From positions 10,260,131 through 10,324,130 of the forward strand of contig CM040742.1 of NCBI GenBank assembly GCA_022829145.1: a stretch of DNA of 64,000 nt, read 5' to 3'. This stretch comes from Albula goreensis (lineage: Eukaryota; Chordata; Actinopteri; Albuliformes; Albulidae). The position numbers and the translations under genes were made by a program. Below are positions 29,000-61,339 of this stretch, one piece after another; within the stretch, counting starts at the first letter, position 1, and each line of letters opens with the position of its first letter. The notes under the pieces were generated by a model. It saw only the letters and a program-made list of their open reading frames with translations, was not told the origin of the DNA and ran no database searches.

Positions 29000-30193
29000 G
29001 CTGTGAATCTTTCTTTATTGTGAGCCGAACACACTTTACACTCTGCTGGGAGACAGAGAGAACGCTCACACCCATATAAAATATATTTATATACACAGAT
29101 ACGAGGCAACATAATAACATAACAACAACAACAAATGGCAACCGTCCACGTGAAAATCCTTCCACAATTCCAGAGGATGGGGGGAGGTGGGGCCCATGAG
29201 CACTGATCTGAGATCAGTTTTAGCGTTTCTCTTCTGAAAGGTTCAGGTTAGGATTAGGGCTGGTTCAGATGATTCAGGATGGATTAGGTGGAAAAGAGCA
29301 GTTTTCTGTCTCTTGCTGCCAAATACCAAAGCCTCAGGCAAGAACGGGGTCAAAGTTCACCAGGATGGGGTATCAGTTCACTGTTGGTGGGGAGGGGTGC
29401 TGACATATTTTGGGTGTGGTCTGCTCCCCACTTTGGACTGAGATCCAGACTCTTGGGGGTTCTGAAGACTGAAACTAGTGGCTTTGAAAGAAAGAGAAGC
29501 ATGCAACCAATGCTGTCAATTACCCATAATAATAATTAAAAAATTATATTAATAATTACAAACAAACAAGTATGGCTTTTTTGTTGAAAGTCCATGTTCA
29601 CGAAGAAAGAAAAAAGGATTCAACAGTATTCTTGTGGTCTCTTTGCAGTTCGGTGAGTATCAGTGTGTCAAACACCCTGCTGTTGGTCCTCTCCCTGTGC
29701 CTCTTTCTCCCTCTGAGGAGTGAATGATAAGGACCATTGGCAGATACTCAGAAATCACTTCAGTCTTGTTAAAAATACAGGTCTGTTGTTTAAACTCTCA
29801 AAGTGCTCATTTGTTCCAGACAATTCTGCTGTCATCCCTCAAGCCCAAGTCTGATTAAGAGCCCGAGAGATATGGAAAGGCTGGGAAAACACCAAGCTAG
29901 TTTGCCTGCCGGAGTCTCTGACACAAAGAGAGAAAAGGAAGCAGATTTCTGACCAGTCTAACATTCCAACATCCGACTCCTGACCAATCACATGCTCCCA
30001 AGTCCAGTCTTGGCTGGCAGGCAGACCAGTCATCTGCTGTCAAATCAAGAAGAAGAAAAAAGAATCCAAAGAATTCTGGTATGAACATTGGCTGCTTATT
30101 GCAATAGCATTGTGATGTCATCCCTATGTCAGAGGGGGGTTGACTCCTCCCTGTAGCTGTGTGCTCGGCTGTCCTCAGTCCTGGCAGCGAGTA

Positions 30194-30224
<31 letters not shown>

Positions 30225-30287
30225 ATGTGTGTAAAATTTGCTAGTTTGTGCATGTGCTTTTGGGAGGGGTAGGAGGGAGAGGGGGCG
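29000..30287 (-). other. ephb4: probable ephb4 3' untranslated region
   Basis: The stretch from the stop codon to the candidate polyadenylation signal has no competing coding signal. It contains a (GT)n tract at 30193-30220 (read on the plus strand) and AT-rich segments near 29,540 and 29,090. A 3' UTR of about 1.3 kb is normal for an Eph gene. The end point is inferred from the AATAAA hexamer only. Confidence 0.55.
29014..29019 (-). promoter_or_regulatory. ephb4: candidate polyadenylation signal AATAAA
   Basis: The plus strand reads TTTATT here, i.e. AATAAA on the ephb4 strand, in the context CACAATAAAGAAAG. It is about 1.27 kb beyond the stop codon and no stronger hexamer was noticed nearer. 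Cleavage would fall around 28,990-29,000. Confidence 0.5.
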
Positions 30288-51047
<20,760 letters not shown>

Positions 51048-51224
51048 CTGTGTGAAGGAGAGGGAGAGAATGAGTGCATTATGGTTGGGTGTATGTCAGG
51101 AATGTGTTGGCACAGTGGTACTGGGAGAGCTTGTCGTGTGTAGCCTCAGAACTCACTGATAACCCAGGTTGATTAAAATCCCTCAATGAGCCAGCTGGAA
51201 CACAGCTACGGTGCTACAGCACGC

Positions 51225-51505
51225 TGCTTCACAGGGTTTAATAAGGTTTACTATGTTTCAGGACCATTCACAATGGTTCACTAAAGGTTCAGTTTGGTTT
51301 GGTGTGGTCCAACAAGGTTCATTAAAGTCCAAAGAGGCTCAGTAAGGTTCAAAATGGTTTACTCAAATTTAGTAAGGTTTGGCATGGTTCTGTAAGGTCC
51401 CATAAGTCTCAGCAAGAATCGGTATGATTCAGTAAGGTTCAGAAAGGTTCTGAATGAATCAGTAAGGTTCATTAGGGATCTGTAGGATTCGGTCAGGTAC
51501 TGTAT
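51225..51505. repeat. degenerate GGTTCAGTAA tandem repeat upstream of exon 2
   Basis: The block AAGGTTCAGTAAGGTT and variants recur about 15 times at irregular 10-25-bp spacing. It is a strongly eroded short-unit array. No stem structure or coding potential is clear. Confidence 0.6.
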
Positions 51506-52437
51506 GTTTTTCTGCTAGATTCACAGGAGCAAACAGCGGAGAATGGATCCAGCCCAGTGTTCATCAGCACAGACAGCAGCTTTGTTTTCATGCTGTTATC
51601 AAACTCTGCCTGCATTCAAAACATTTTATAAACTGAAACAGCGCTGGAGTGAATGCTCTGTATCACAGAGCTATAACTATGGTGACTGACTTTATCCAAA
51701 CAGTTATCGGTTTTACACAGTGAGTTGTCAATGCTTGAAACAGGCTGCCAGGTCAAGCAGTAGAGGCAAAGACCACTGCTGTGTTCAAGTCCAGGCTTAG
51801 TGCAGTGCTGGATACTCTGTAGATTACAGGTAAATGGCGAGCTTAGCTGAGCAGAATAGGCCTGTTCTGATTGCTAAATGTTGTTATAACCTGTGTAGAG
51901 AGAGCGTGTGGTTGAGGCAGAAAAGCGAAGCGAGACGTTTCGCTTGTTGAACGCATATTCTGTCAGCAGCAAAGCTGACCCTACAGGAACCTGGCACACA
52001 GGCCCATCTCTCCCCATTCCCCCTGCCCCCCCAGCTCTCACATTTATAAATAACCTGCTGGTCTACCCCCCTTCCCACAGGGAGAGAGATGGGGAAACTG
52101 TGGGAACAGGACAAAAATCCTAAAATCTCTCTCTCACACACACACACAAATATAGACATACTAACAATCACACGTGCATACACACATACACACACACACA
52201 CACACAAAGCCAGACCGTTTCAGGCACATTACCAAACACATATGTGCATGTGTGTGCACACACAGTCAAGCAAACTTATTTGTATGCATGCATGCAAGTG
52301 CACACTCAAATACAGGCACTCTAATAACATATACACATACCAACAATATACGTGTGTGTATGTGTGGACAAGAACAGTCCTCTATATAACATACAATGCA
52401 AAATACAGTAAAAACATGCTCATTATTTTAGGCATGT

Positions 52438-52439
<2 letters not shown>

Positions 52440-52490
<51 letters not shown>
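52440..52490. repeat. (CA)n microsatellite
   Basis: About 25 CA steps within a CA-rich stretch (52,130-52,490) upstream of ephb4 exon 2. Confidence 0.95.
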
Positions 52491-52493
<3 letters not shown>

Positions 52494-52966
52494 GAGTTAA
52501 TCTCTTCAGTAACACACAGATTTTCTCGCCTCTGACTGAGACAGGCAGCCCAATATGGATAAGTTCACAGCACCAGCGTCACAGCCAAGCTCAACTCAAT
52601 TTATTACTTTTGTTTTTTCAAGTTTAGACAAAAATAGATTTTTTCCTCCCCATCTGCTGGCTGTCAGTACATTTCATTTACCCAAATAATCATTTTTCCC
52701 TGGGGGGTGGGGGCAGTTTTTTCATTTTTATTTCAAGCCCACAGTGAATGTCATATGATTTGCTAAAGCACTCCATGGCTACTCCCATACAGACTGCTGT
52801 TTACTGAGGCTGCAGGTATGGGACACAGTTATTACACTCCCCATTCTGCATCTGTACTTCCCATCAGCCCTAAATCTCAGTCCGCCTCCTTGTTCCCAGA
52901 CTGCCCTTCCAAAACACACCCCGCCCCCTTCCCACCAGTTTCTCACAGAAAGGTGAATCATGTGTT

Positions 52967-53140
52967 TCGTAAGATGTTAGGCATTAGCAGAAGCTCTTAC
53001 CCAGAGCAATTATTCCATTTTCACAGCTGGATAGCTACTGGAGTAAATCTGCAGTCATTATTCAAACCAGGAATCAAACCTGCAAGCTCTGAGTTAAAAG
53101 CCCAACTCCCTGACCATTTCTCAAACTATTACATCTGAGC
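52967..53140 (-). mobile_element. tRNA-derived SINE, minus orientation, left flank of the 47-bp array
   Basis: On the minus strand the copy shows a head (GTTGGGCTTTTAACTCAGAG), the B-box-like GCAGGTTTGATTCCTGG, the middle CTATCCAGCTGTGAAAATGG and the tail GCTCTGGGTAAGAGCTTCTG with CTAATGCCTAACA. Its 5' head points to higher coordinates, directly into the tandem array. Confidence 0.75.
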
Positions 53141-54738
53141 TACAGGCCCAGCTCCCCAACCATTATACTACACTTTAACCTCTGAGCTACAAGCCCAGCT
53201 CCCTAACCATTACACTGCACTGTAACCTCTGAGCTACAAGCCCAGCTCCATAACCATTACACTACACTGTAACCCTGAGCTGAGCATTACAAGCCCAGCC
53301 CAGCCCCCTAACCATTACACTACACTGTAACCTCTGAGCTACAAGCCCAGCTCCCTAACCATTACACTACACTGTATCCTCTAACCATTACACTACACTG
53401 AGCTACAAGCCCAGCTCCCTAACCATTATACCAGCTGAGCTACAAGCCCAGCTCCTCAACCATTACACTACACTGTAACCTCTGAGCTACAAGCCCAGCT
53501 CCCTAACCATTATACTACACTAACCTCTGAGCTACAAGCCCAGCATTACACTGCACTGTAACCTCTGAGCTACAAGCCCAGCTCCCTAACCATTAATCAC
53601 TGTAACCTCAGCTACAAGCCCAGCTCCTAATCATTACACTGTACTGTAACCTCTGAGCTACAAGCCCAGCTCCCTAACCATTACACTGTACTGTAACCTC
53701 TGAGCTACAAGCCCAGCTCCCCAACCATTACACTGCACTGTAACCTCTGAGCTACAAGCCCAGCTCCCTAACCATTACACTACACTATAACCTCTGAGCT
53801 ACATCCCAGCTCCCTAACCATTACACTACACTGTAACCTCTGAGCTACAAGCCCAGCTCCCTAACCATTACACTACACTGTAACCTCTGAGCTACAAGCC
53901 CAGCTCCCCAACCATTACACTGCACTGTAACCTCTGAGCTACAAGCCCAGCTCCCTAACCATTACACTACACTGTAACCTCTGAGCTACAAGCCCAGCTC
54001 CCTAACCATTATACTACACTGTAACCTCTGAGCTACAAGCCCAGCTCCCTAACCATTATACTACACTGTAACCTCTGAGCTACAAGCACAGCTCCCTAAC
54101 CATTACACTACACTGTAACCTCTGAGCTACAAGCCCAGCTCCCTAACCATTACACTACACTGTAACCTCTGAGCTACAAGCCCAGCTCCCTAAGCATTAC
54201 ACTACACTGTAACCTCTGAGCTACAAGCCCAGCTCCCTAAACATTACACTACACTGTAACCTCTGAGCTACAAGCACAGCTCCCTAACCATTATACTACA
54301 CTGTAACCTCTGAGCTACAAGCCCAGCTCCCTAACCATTATACTACACTGTAACCTCTGAGCTACAAGCACAGCTCCCTAACCATTACACTACACTGTAA
54401 CCTCTGAGCTACAAGCCCAGCTCCCTAACCATTACACTACACTGTAACCTCTGAGCTACAAGCCCAGCTCCCTAAGCATTACACTACACTGTAACCTCTG
54501 AGCTACAAGCCCAGCTCCCTAAACATTACAGTACACTGTAACCTCTGAGCTACAAGCACAGCTCCCTAACCATTACACTACACTGTAACCTCTGAGCTAC
54601 AAGCCCAGCTCCCTAACCATTACACTACACTGTAACCTCTGAGCTACAAGCCCAGCTCCCTAAACATTACACTACACTGTAAACTCTGAGCTACAAGCCC
54701 AGCTCCCTAAGCATTACACTACACTGTAACCTTTGATT
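53110..54738 (-). repeat. 47-bp satellite made of a SINE head, about 34 copies
   Basis: The unit on the minus strand runs GTTACAGTGTAGTGTAATGG, then TTAGGGAGCTGGGCTTGTAG, then CTCAGAG (47 bp). This corresponds to the tRNA-like 5' head of the SINE lying to its left. Units are very similar in the middle (about 53,640-54,700) and broken or deleted in the part at 53,270-53,640. Higher-order pattern: variants with GCACAGC, AAGCATT or AAACATT recur in the same order (for example near 54,080-54,300 and 54,290-54,550), which indicates duplication of blocks of several units. Confidence 0.92.
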
Positions 54739-54749
54739 AAGTGCGATGT

Positions 54750-54900
54750 AGTATTTCAGGGAATAGGTCTGGCCCTCATACCCTTGAGCACTTCAATACC
54801 TGAATTCCTTCAGAAGAATATCCCTCTGTACTGATGTACGGTACATTAAAAAAGGTCTCTGTGGATATGAGAGTCATATGAAAGCCTAAATGTAAAATGT
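54750..54900 (+). mobile_element. tRNA-derived SINE body, plus orientation, right flank of the array
   Basis: The plus strand shows CATACCCTTGAGCACTTCAA, AATATCCCTCTGTACTG and the tail TCTCTGTGGATATGAGAGTC with GCCTAAATGTAAAATG, the middle and 3' part of the same SINE type. Its missing head would lie at the array's right edge, so the array sits between two SINEs arranged head to head. Confidence 0.6.
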
Positions 54901-54904
54901 CTTT

Positions 54905-55135
54905 TTCATGTTTTTATTAAATTCATCACTTTTCTCATTTGTCGGAATGCATGATTTTTATGTAAATAGATTCTGGGCTGGCGCTCATTTGGCAGGAATG
55001 CTCTGGACGCTTTTGGACTCAGAGCGGCATATGGGGGTGGATTTTTCTTTAATGGGGGACGCCAGTACGGGCTCGTTCCAGACGGTTTTCTTTAAGTCGC
55101 TGAAATCCTGCCTTCTGCGGCGCTCATGACCTCAT
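54905..55135. other. possible conserved non-coding block in presumed ephb4 intron 1
   Basis: Complex, repeat-free sequence between the SINE array and a long pyrimidine tract. It contains GGAATG (TEAD-type) twice and TTTAATGGG. There is no coding signal on either strand that resembles a known protein. Regulatory function is only a guess. Confidence 0.25.
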
Positions 55136-55139
55136 CCGG

Positions 55140-55430
55140 CCCCGGAGCCAGCTCCTCCTCTCCCTCCTGACTGATTCACTGTCTCCCTCTCCTTTCATCC
55201 CTCTATCCTCCCCCTTCTCTCCCTCACTCACTCACTCTCTTTCATCCCTCTATCCACAAACCCATCCCTCCTTGCCTCCAGCTCCTGCTCATTTTTCCTC
55301 TCCTCTCTTCTCTGACCTCAGTCCCCTCCATTCTTCTTCTCCTCTGCTTCCTCCACTCTCCCTCGTTCCCCTGAGACCTCCCTCTGTCGCTCCTTCCCTC
55401 CAGAAAAGCCCTTTTCTGCTCTGACTCCAG
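55140..55430. repeat. pyrimidine-rich tract
   Basis: About 290 bp strongly biased to C and T on the plus strand (runs such as CTCCTCTCCCTCCTG and CTTCTTCTCCTCTGC). A second such tract lies at about 55,740-55,900, and a purine-rich tract at 56,080-56,460. Open frames through them are low-complexity. Confidence 0.7.
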
Positions 55431-56079
55431 CAGTGAAGGAGACAGCGGCAGCAGAAACATGAGCAGGGAGAGCAGAGGAGTGAAATGATTTATTGCAGTC
55501 CAACCTCTCGCTTTTACTTTGCCCATTTGTGCTGTGTTTCGCTGATTTTTTTAAGGAATGTGAACACGTCTTCCTCTGAATCAGGACTCCAGGTAAATAC
55601 CGTCAGCTTTATAAAATGAACAGACCCACCCCCTCCTTCCCAGCCTTTCTCCTTCATCCACTCCTGCTCTTTTCTCTTGATTCACCGCTCCTCCTCACAG
55701 CCAAATTTTGTTTCCTTGTCATTGTGTAGTGAACCCTCAATCCTACTTCTTTTATTCTACATTTGTCGTCTCCCCCTTCTCATTCCTTCACTCCTTCCTC
55801 TCTTTCTTGTTTCATTCCCTCTTTCATAACCAAGCAACCATTCCTCCCCTCCCCTTCTCTCTCTCTTTACCCTTCATGGTCTCCCTCGCTCCTCTGTCCC
55901 ACCAAACACTGTGTCCCCGTCCCCCTCGTGACCCCAGGGGGCGGGGGCTGGTGGGGGGGAAGGGGGTGTTCAGGGAAGCGAGGCTGCACAGACCTGATAA
56001 CCAGAATCCAGCAGGATAAACGGATCCAATCCCTGCAGGACACTGTTGGGCCATCCCCACTATCCCACAATGCACCAGA

Positions 56080-56465
56080 GAGAGAGAGAGACAGAGGAAG
56101 GATTAATAAATGGACAGAAACAAGGAGAGGTGGAATAAGGAGATAGAGAGAAAGAAAAAGGAGCAAAGAAATAGGGATAGGCAGAGAGGGGGAGCTGGAT
56201 TAAGACAGATGGAGAGGTGCAGGAAAGAAAGGAGGACTGAGAGAAAGAGGGGATCCATAGAAAGAGGACACTGGATAGAAGAAGGAGGTGGAAAGATGGA
56301 GTCAGTAAGGGAGGGGTAGAATAAGGAAAAGGAGAGAGAGACAGACAGAAAGTGCTGGAAAACTAATAAAGAGGGCAGGAAAGTAAGGCGATAAGAGAGG
56401 GAGGAAGAGAGGCAGAGACAGGTGAAGTAAGGAGACGGAGAGTGAAAGGAGGAGAGCGAGAGCAC
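56080..56465. repeat. purine-rich tract
   Basis: About 385 bp of A and G on the plus strand with few pyrimidines (GGAGATAGAGAGAAAG type). It has the opposite strand bias to the tracts 0.3-0.9 kb upstream. Confidence 0.7.
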
Positions 56466-57912
56466 ACTGTTCTCATCTACTGACAGCTTAGCGGCTGACG
56501 GTGGGGGAAATGAGGATCGGCAGTGACTTCAGACACCCGCCGTGTGAATCATGCCACGCCGCGCTCTCTGCGCACAGGAAAGAAAACATCCCCACAATGC
56601 GCCCTGCCCTTGCCTCCCCGTCTCACACAGGAAAATGCAATTTCTACAAGGCAAATTGATTTCTGAAGGGCTTTACAAAAAAAAGAGAAAATGGAAAAAA
56701 AAACCTTAGCAGAGATGGATAATCCTGTGCTCACTGGGATGAGCTGTTTGCTGTGTCATGTGACCTACACAGGTATATGTGGGCTGGGAACTCTTAAAGC
56801 AGCCAGTGTGTGCAAATGTGTCTGAATGCAGAGACCAAAACAGAGAGAGAGACAGAAAGCACAGAGTACAGAGACGCAGCAGAAAGAGAGAGAGAGAGAG
56901 AGCAGACATGAAAATATGAAAGATGTAGGGAGGAACAAAGCTGGAGGAGAACTTAAGCTACACACGCGCATGCGCACACAGGGAATCAAACAAACATACA
57001 AGTGCATGTTTGGTCACTTGGTTTTATGAGTGCGCTCCTACATATCCACATGTGCACATTTGAGCTCAGTTACTCTTGCGAAGACATGTGAATGTACACA
57101 CAGACACATCCACACAGAGAAATTACAACCACATCTTAAATGATGTAACCTGTGGAATAAGTGTCTGAAGGCTGCTCAGACAGGGGAGAGTTCACACCAG
57201 TCAGCCACAGCCATGAATCTTACGCTGTTGTTATAAATTGGTGCTAAACATGCGTTACTAACCCTGCACAGCCACTGAATGCCAGCTGAGCTGCCCTCCA
57301 GCTGTGGAGGCTGTCTGGACACGCTCACATCTGATACTGCGCCGGCCCCATGCCACACCTGAGCACACCTGTGCACACCTGAGCACAACGTCACCAATGT
57401 TTCCCAGAACCATCAGGCTCATTACCAAGTCCTGCTTTGCCTTGCTGGAGGAGAGTGAGGCTGTGTGTGCATGGCAGTATGGTACGTTGTGTATGTGTAG
57501 TTATTATTTTGTTTGTGTGTGAGTGTGTATGTGTTTATGTGTGTCTGTCTGTCAGTTTGTGCAGGTGTTGCTAGGTGTGTGTGTCTGTCTGTGAGGATTC
57601 TGCTGTGCGTGTGTGAGTGCGTCTGTCTGTCTGCTATGGGTATTCCCATAAAACACATGGTGAGGCAACGTGTAGATTAAACGCAAATGACTGGAGGTTC
57701 AACACTCACTGTCTCCATCTATTACTGCACTCATCCACACCCAGCCACCTCTCTCTCACACACACACACACACACACATACACATGCACACACACTCAAG
57801 ATTACACCATATTTTCTAAGACTTTCAAAGTACGAGAATCACATGCACAAACACTATGACTCACTAACACAGTCATAAAATAATAGTAAAACAGAGAAAC
57901 AAAGCACTGGAA

Positions 57913-57914
<2 letters not shown>

Positions 57915-57966
<52 letters not shown>
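57915..57966. repeat. (CA)n microsatellite
   Basis: About 26 CA steps. A second array of about 45 steps with one CT interruption lies at 58,152-58,241. Confidence 0.95.
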
Positions 57967-57970
<4 letters not shown>

Positions 57971-58144
57971 CTACTCTCATGCACACACAAACTCAATCAC
58001 CCATTCACACACACATACACACTTACACATTCACAGCAGCTCTGGGAGTTTAATAGGACAAAGTTCAACTTAAATTTTCTTCTTTTTATAAAAATGTACA
58101 AAACATTTTTGGTTTAGATTAAAACATGCAAATCAGCACACTCA

Positions 58145-58151
<7 letters not shown>

Positions 58152-58241
<90 letters not shown>
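58152..58241. repeat. (CA)n microsatellite
   Basis: About 45 CA steps with one interruption (CACTCACA near 58,210), followed by CTATATACAC. Confidence 0.95.
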
Positions 58242-58243
<2 letters not shown>

Positions 58244-58589
58244 TATACACACTGATATAATTGAAAGGCACATATTGGTGCTGCAGCAGGATCCTGGGAG
58301 AGAGAAACCTCTGGCCATGTTTCTGGGTCAGTGAAAAACCCGTCTCTAAGCAGACAGTTCTCCGGTCCTTTGGGACTGTGTGACCCCTCAGTCAGAACTT
58401 CTGGGCTTTTTTTTAATCTCCCATAATTCCACATGCCTGCAGAGCTGCTCCTCTAACACTTAAAACTGTCAGGTCGCTAAAGGGAGACGTAGAACCCCCA
58501 GAAGCAGTCTGGGTGGGGACTGAATTAACCAGCACATCCCTTTCACACTAACTCACTCACAGCCCACACAAACACTTAGGCTCACTCCA

Positions 58590-58795
58590 TTCACTTTGAG
58601 GTTGCACAAGCTAGGCTTATACCAAAGAGCTTGCAGGTTTGAGTCCTGGGTGGGGTATTACCATTGCACCCATTAAGAGAGTACACCACATGAATTGTTT
58701 GAAATATCCAGCTGTACAACAAGACATTGTACAAAATAATAAAACAAAAGCTGTGTAGGTCACTCTGGATAAGAGCACCTGCTCAATACTTGAAT
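58590..58795 (+). mobile_element. tRNA-derived SINE
   Basis: A fairly complete copy: the B-box-like GCAGGTTTGAGTCCTGG, GGTGGGGTATTACCATTG, AATATCCAGCTGTACAA and the tail GTCACTCTGGATAAGAGCAC with CTGCTCAATAC. It is the same family as the copies at 22.3, 43.6, 53.0 and 54.8 kb. Confidence 0.8.
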
Positions 58796-59086
58796 CGGAA
58801 TGAGTGTGACACTGTGGGTTCTGACTTTGGCCACAGGTTCAGGAGTTCAGCCTCAGCTGGCTGGGCCAACCAGGGTCCTGTGCAGCTTCATTTTCACCCA
58901 GAGAGCCTCCTTCCCAACCCAGCAAAGGAACCACAAGCCGCCTCCCCCTTCCATTACGGAGCGCAGCCGTCTTCCTCTCTGTTTTTGTCGTTTTTCTCTC
59001 CCTACGTTTTTCCGCCCAGGGAAGCGGGCGTGGTGGATTAAGAGGAATGGAGGTGGCTCTCCGTGCCAGGGCCCCGCGTCTGCCCC

Positions 59087-59172
59087 ACAATTACACCCGT
59101 GTTTTAATTAGGGGAAACACAGGGCAAATTACACCCATGTTTTAATTAGGGGAAACACAGGGCAAACTACAC
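59087..59172. repeat. ~43-bp direct duplication
   Basis: A unit containing TTACACCCGTGTTTTAATTA and GGGGAAACACAGGGCAAA occurs twice in tandem with one or two differences. Each copy has a TTTTAATTAGG core that resembles a homeodomain site. Confidence 0.85.
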
Positions 59173-59814
59173 CCTGCAACCTCTGGAGCAGCTCAGCAGA
59201 GGGAGGCCGGGTGCCAGGACAATCTGGCCTGCAGCAGAAATAACTCATTAAACTTCGTTTCCATTTCCAGTTTTTCATTTAGTTTTACTTGCTCTCTACC
59301 ATCTTTGCTAAAACAGCTGTGTTTTCTGATCCATTTAATATTTAATGTGCGGCAAAATATCATGATGTCTGATTGTGTTTATTACTTCAAAACATTTTTT
59401 GGAAGTTTGTGTTTGAATCTTAGTGCTTTTGCAATATGTTAAAATGCACTGCGCCAAAAAAGTATTTTTAAACGCTTTTTATGGTTTGTGTTTGCGTGTG
59501 TGTGTGTGTGTGTGTGTGCGCTGGTATGCATTTTTTAAATGTAAACCTAAAATAAACAACAGATGTAGTGCTCTGCCAAAATAGATAGCGATACATTTTT
59601 ACTGAAACAACAAAATCAAAAGTTGAGCTTTCTGCCCTCTTAAACTGCAAAAGCTGGTGATTAAAAAGCTCTCCCGTGTAAACGGCACTGAAATTGTATG
59701 TGGTTCTGCTCTGATTAAGAGTAGGATCAGATAAAATGTGTGTGTGTGTGTGTGGGGGGACGGAGGCTCTAATCTAGCCCCTGTTTTCCCCTCCCTAGAG
59801 TTCAGCGCCCCACC

Positions 59815-60128
59815 CCACCCGCACTGAGGCTACTACTGCAGCACCAAGACCCCATCACCCAGACCAAAACACTGCACCCCACCCGCACTGAGGCTACTGC
59901 AGCACCAAGACCCCATCACCCAGACCAAAACACTGCACCCCACCCGCACTGAGGCTACTGCAGCACCAAGACCCCATCACCCAGACCAAAACACTGCACC
60001 CCACCCGCACTGAGGCTACTGCAGCACCAAGACCCCATCACCCAGACCAAAACACTGCACCCCACCCGCACTGAGGCTACTGCAGCACCAAGACCCCATC
60101 ACCCAGACCAAAACACTGCACCCCACAC
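59815..60128. repeat. 61-bp minisatellite, five copies
   Basis: The unit begins CCGCACTGAGGCTACTGCAG and includes ACCAAGACCCCATCACCCAG and ACCAAAACACTGCACC. Copies start near 59,821, 59,883, 59,944, 60,005 and 60,066. Later copies are practically identical, and the first differs by a CTA insertion. C-rich on the plus strand. Confidence 0.93.
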
Positions 60129-60954
60129 GGCCACTTTTCTCTGCATGTCAACACTGCACTCAAACACTGTGGCCCTTCTCTGCACCCCAATACTACAACT
60201 TCTCACTGTACGCCAACATTGTGCTTCAGTACTCAACCTCAGTCCAGCAGGGCCTAAGGTTGCAGGCTTCAATCAACAGCGAACTGAAGCCATGGAAACA
60301 TGCTGCCTGGACCGCTTTGCCAATCACAGACTGTAATAAGACTCTTAAGTGCTTAAAGCGCTCCAGCACTGGAGTCTGACAGACATCAGCACTCTTGCTT
60401 CCCTCTGTAGTGTCACAGCACACAGGAGAGCAGCTCTGTCAATATGGGCCCGATTAGCCTTTATCTAGGACCATCAACAGGCAGACAAGAGCCTCATCAA
60501 TTGGGCTCATAACTATGACATCATTACTATGAGCCATATTAGAGTCTCACTCAGATGTGGTTTAACTCTCTATATATGTGGAAAAAATATGTATATATTT
60601 ACCTATACCCATAAATAATTTAAATGATTATGACCTAATGGGACATTTAAAATGACATTGTGAGAAAGTTGTGTGTTCATTGCACTGGCAGAGAAGTGAA
60701 AGTATTTCCCCCCTCCCTAGTCCTGTACTTAAGCTCACAGGAATGTAAAAAAATAATAATTCAATAAAATAATTGATAAAAAGAATTCTTTCATTGTTCT
60801 GCTGCCTTGGATCACAGAAAGCACATAGATTAATCAGAAACACACAGCATGAGCACAGCTGAACAGGGACAAAGAAGCATGCTGATTTCAAACAGATCAC
60901 GAAACTACTTTTCCCAGAGCGCCATTGCTCAGTTAGCATGCCTTCTTTTTTTGT

Positions 60955-61330
60955 TTATAAAGCTTGATTAAAACCCTTGTGAGTGGGGAACGTTTGCATG
61001 CAAAGGGCAACATATCAGAGCTGGAGGCTGAAATCGAAATCAAATGGGAGGGAGAGGGGAAAATAAAACGACCAGTTTCGAAGGTATTATTTTCACAGTT
61101 TAATGGGAGATCTGTGTCAATTAAGCAGTTAGCGCAAAGGCAGCTAAAATTATACACGTCTACGGTGCAGTCTGGCTCCCGAGCAGAGCGCCGATTTAAT
61201 TAGACCGCTGTAACGAGGCTGCCTGCGCTTCTCGTTGTCGCTTTAATGGAAAAACACCAATCAGCACCGTCTCTGGCAGGGCTCGTGTTTATGCCTGCGC
61301 GCGTGTGTTTGTTTTAGTTTGAGTGATGCA
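60955..61330. promoter_or_regulatory. possible conserved enhancer-like block in presumed ephb4 intron 1
   Basis: About 375 bp of complex sequence without repeats in a region otherwise full of them. It contains a palindromic octamer context (TTTGCATGCAAA), AATTAAG, ATTTAATTAG and TTTAATGG, i.e. homeodomain/POU-type cores, and CpGs that have not decayed. No coding frame is recognisable. This is inference from composition only. Confidence 0.3.
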
Positions 61331-61339
61331 GGATTTCTA

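Noticed and set aside
53110..54738. CRISPR-like look of regular 47-bp repeats
   Set aside because: There are no unique spacers; the whole unit repeats, the context is vertebrate and the sequence is SINE-derived.
55242..56465. Long Ser/Leu/Pro or Arg/Lys/Glu-rich frames
   Set aside because: Low-complexity translations of pyrimidine and purine tracts.
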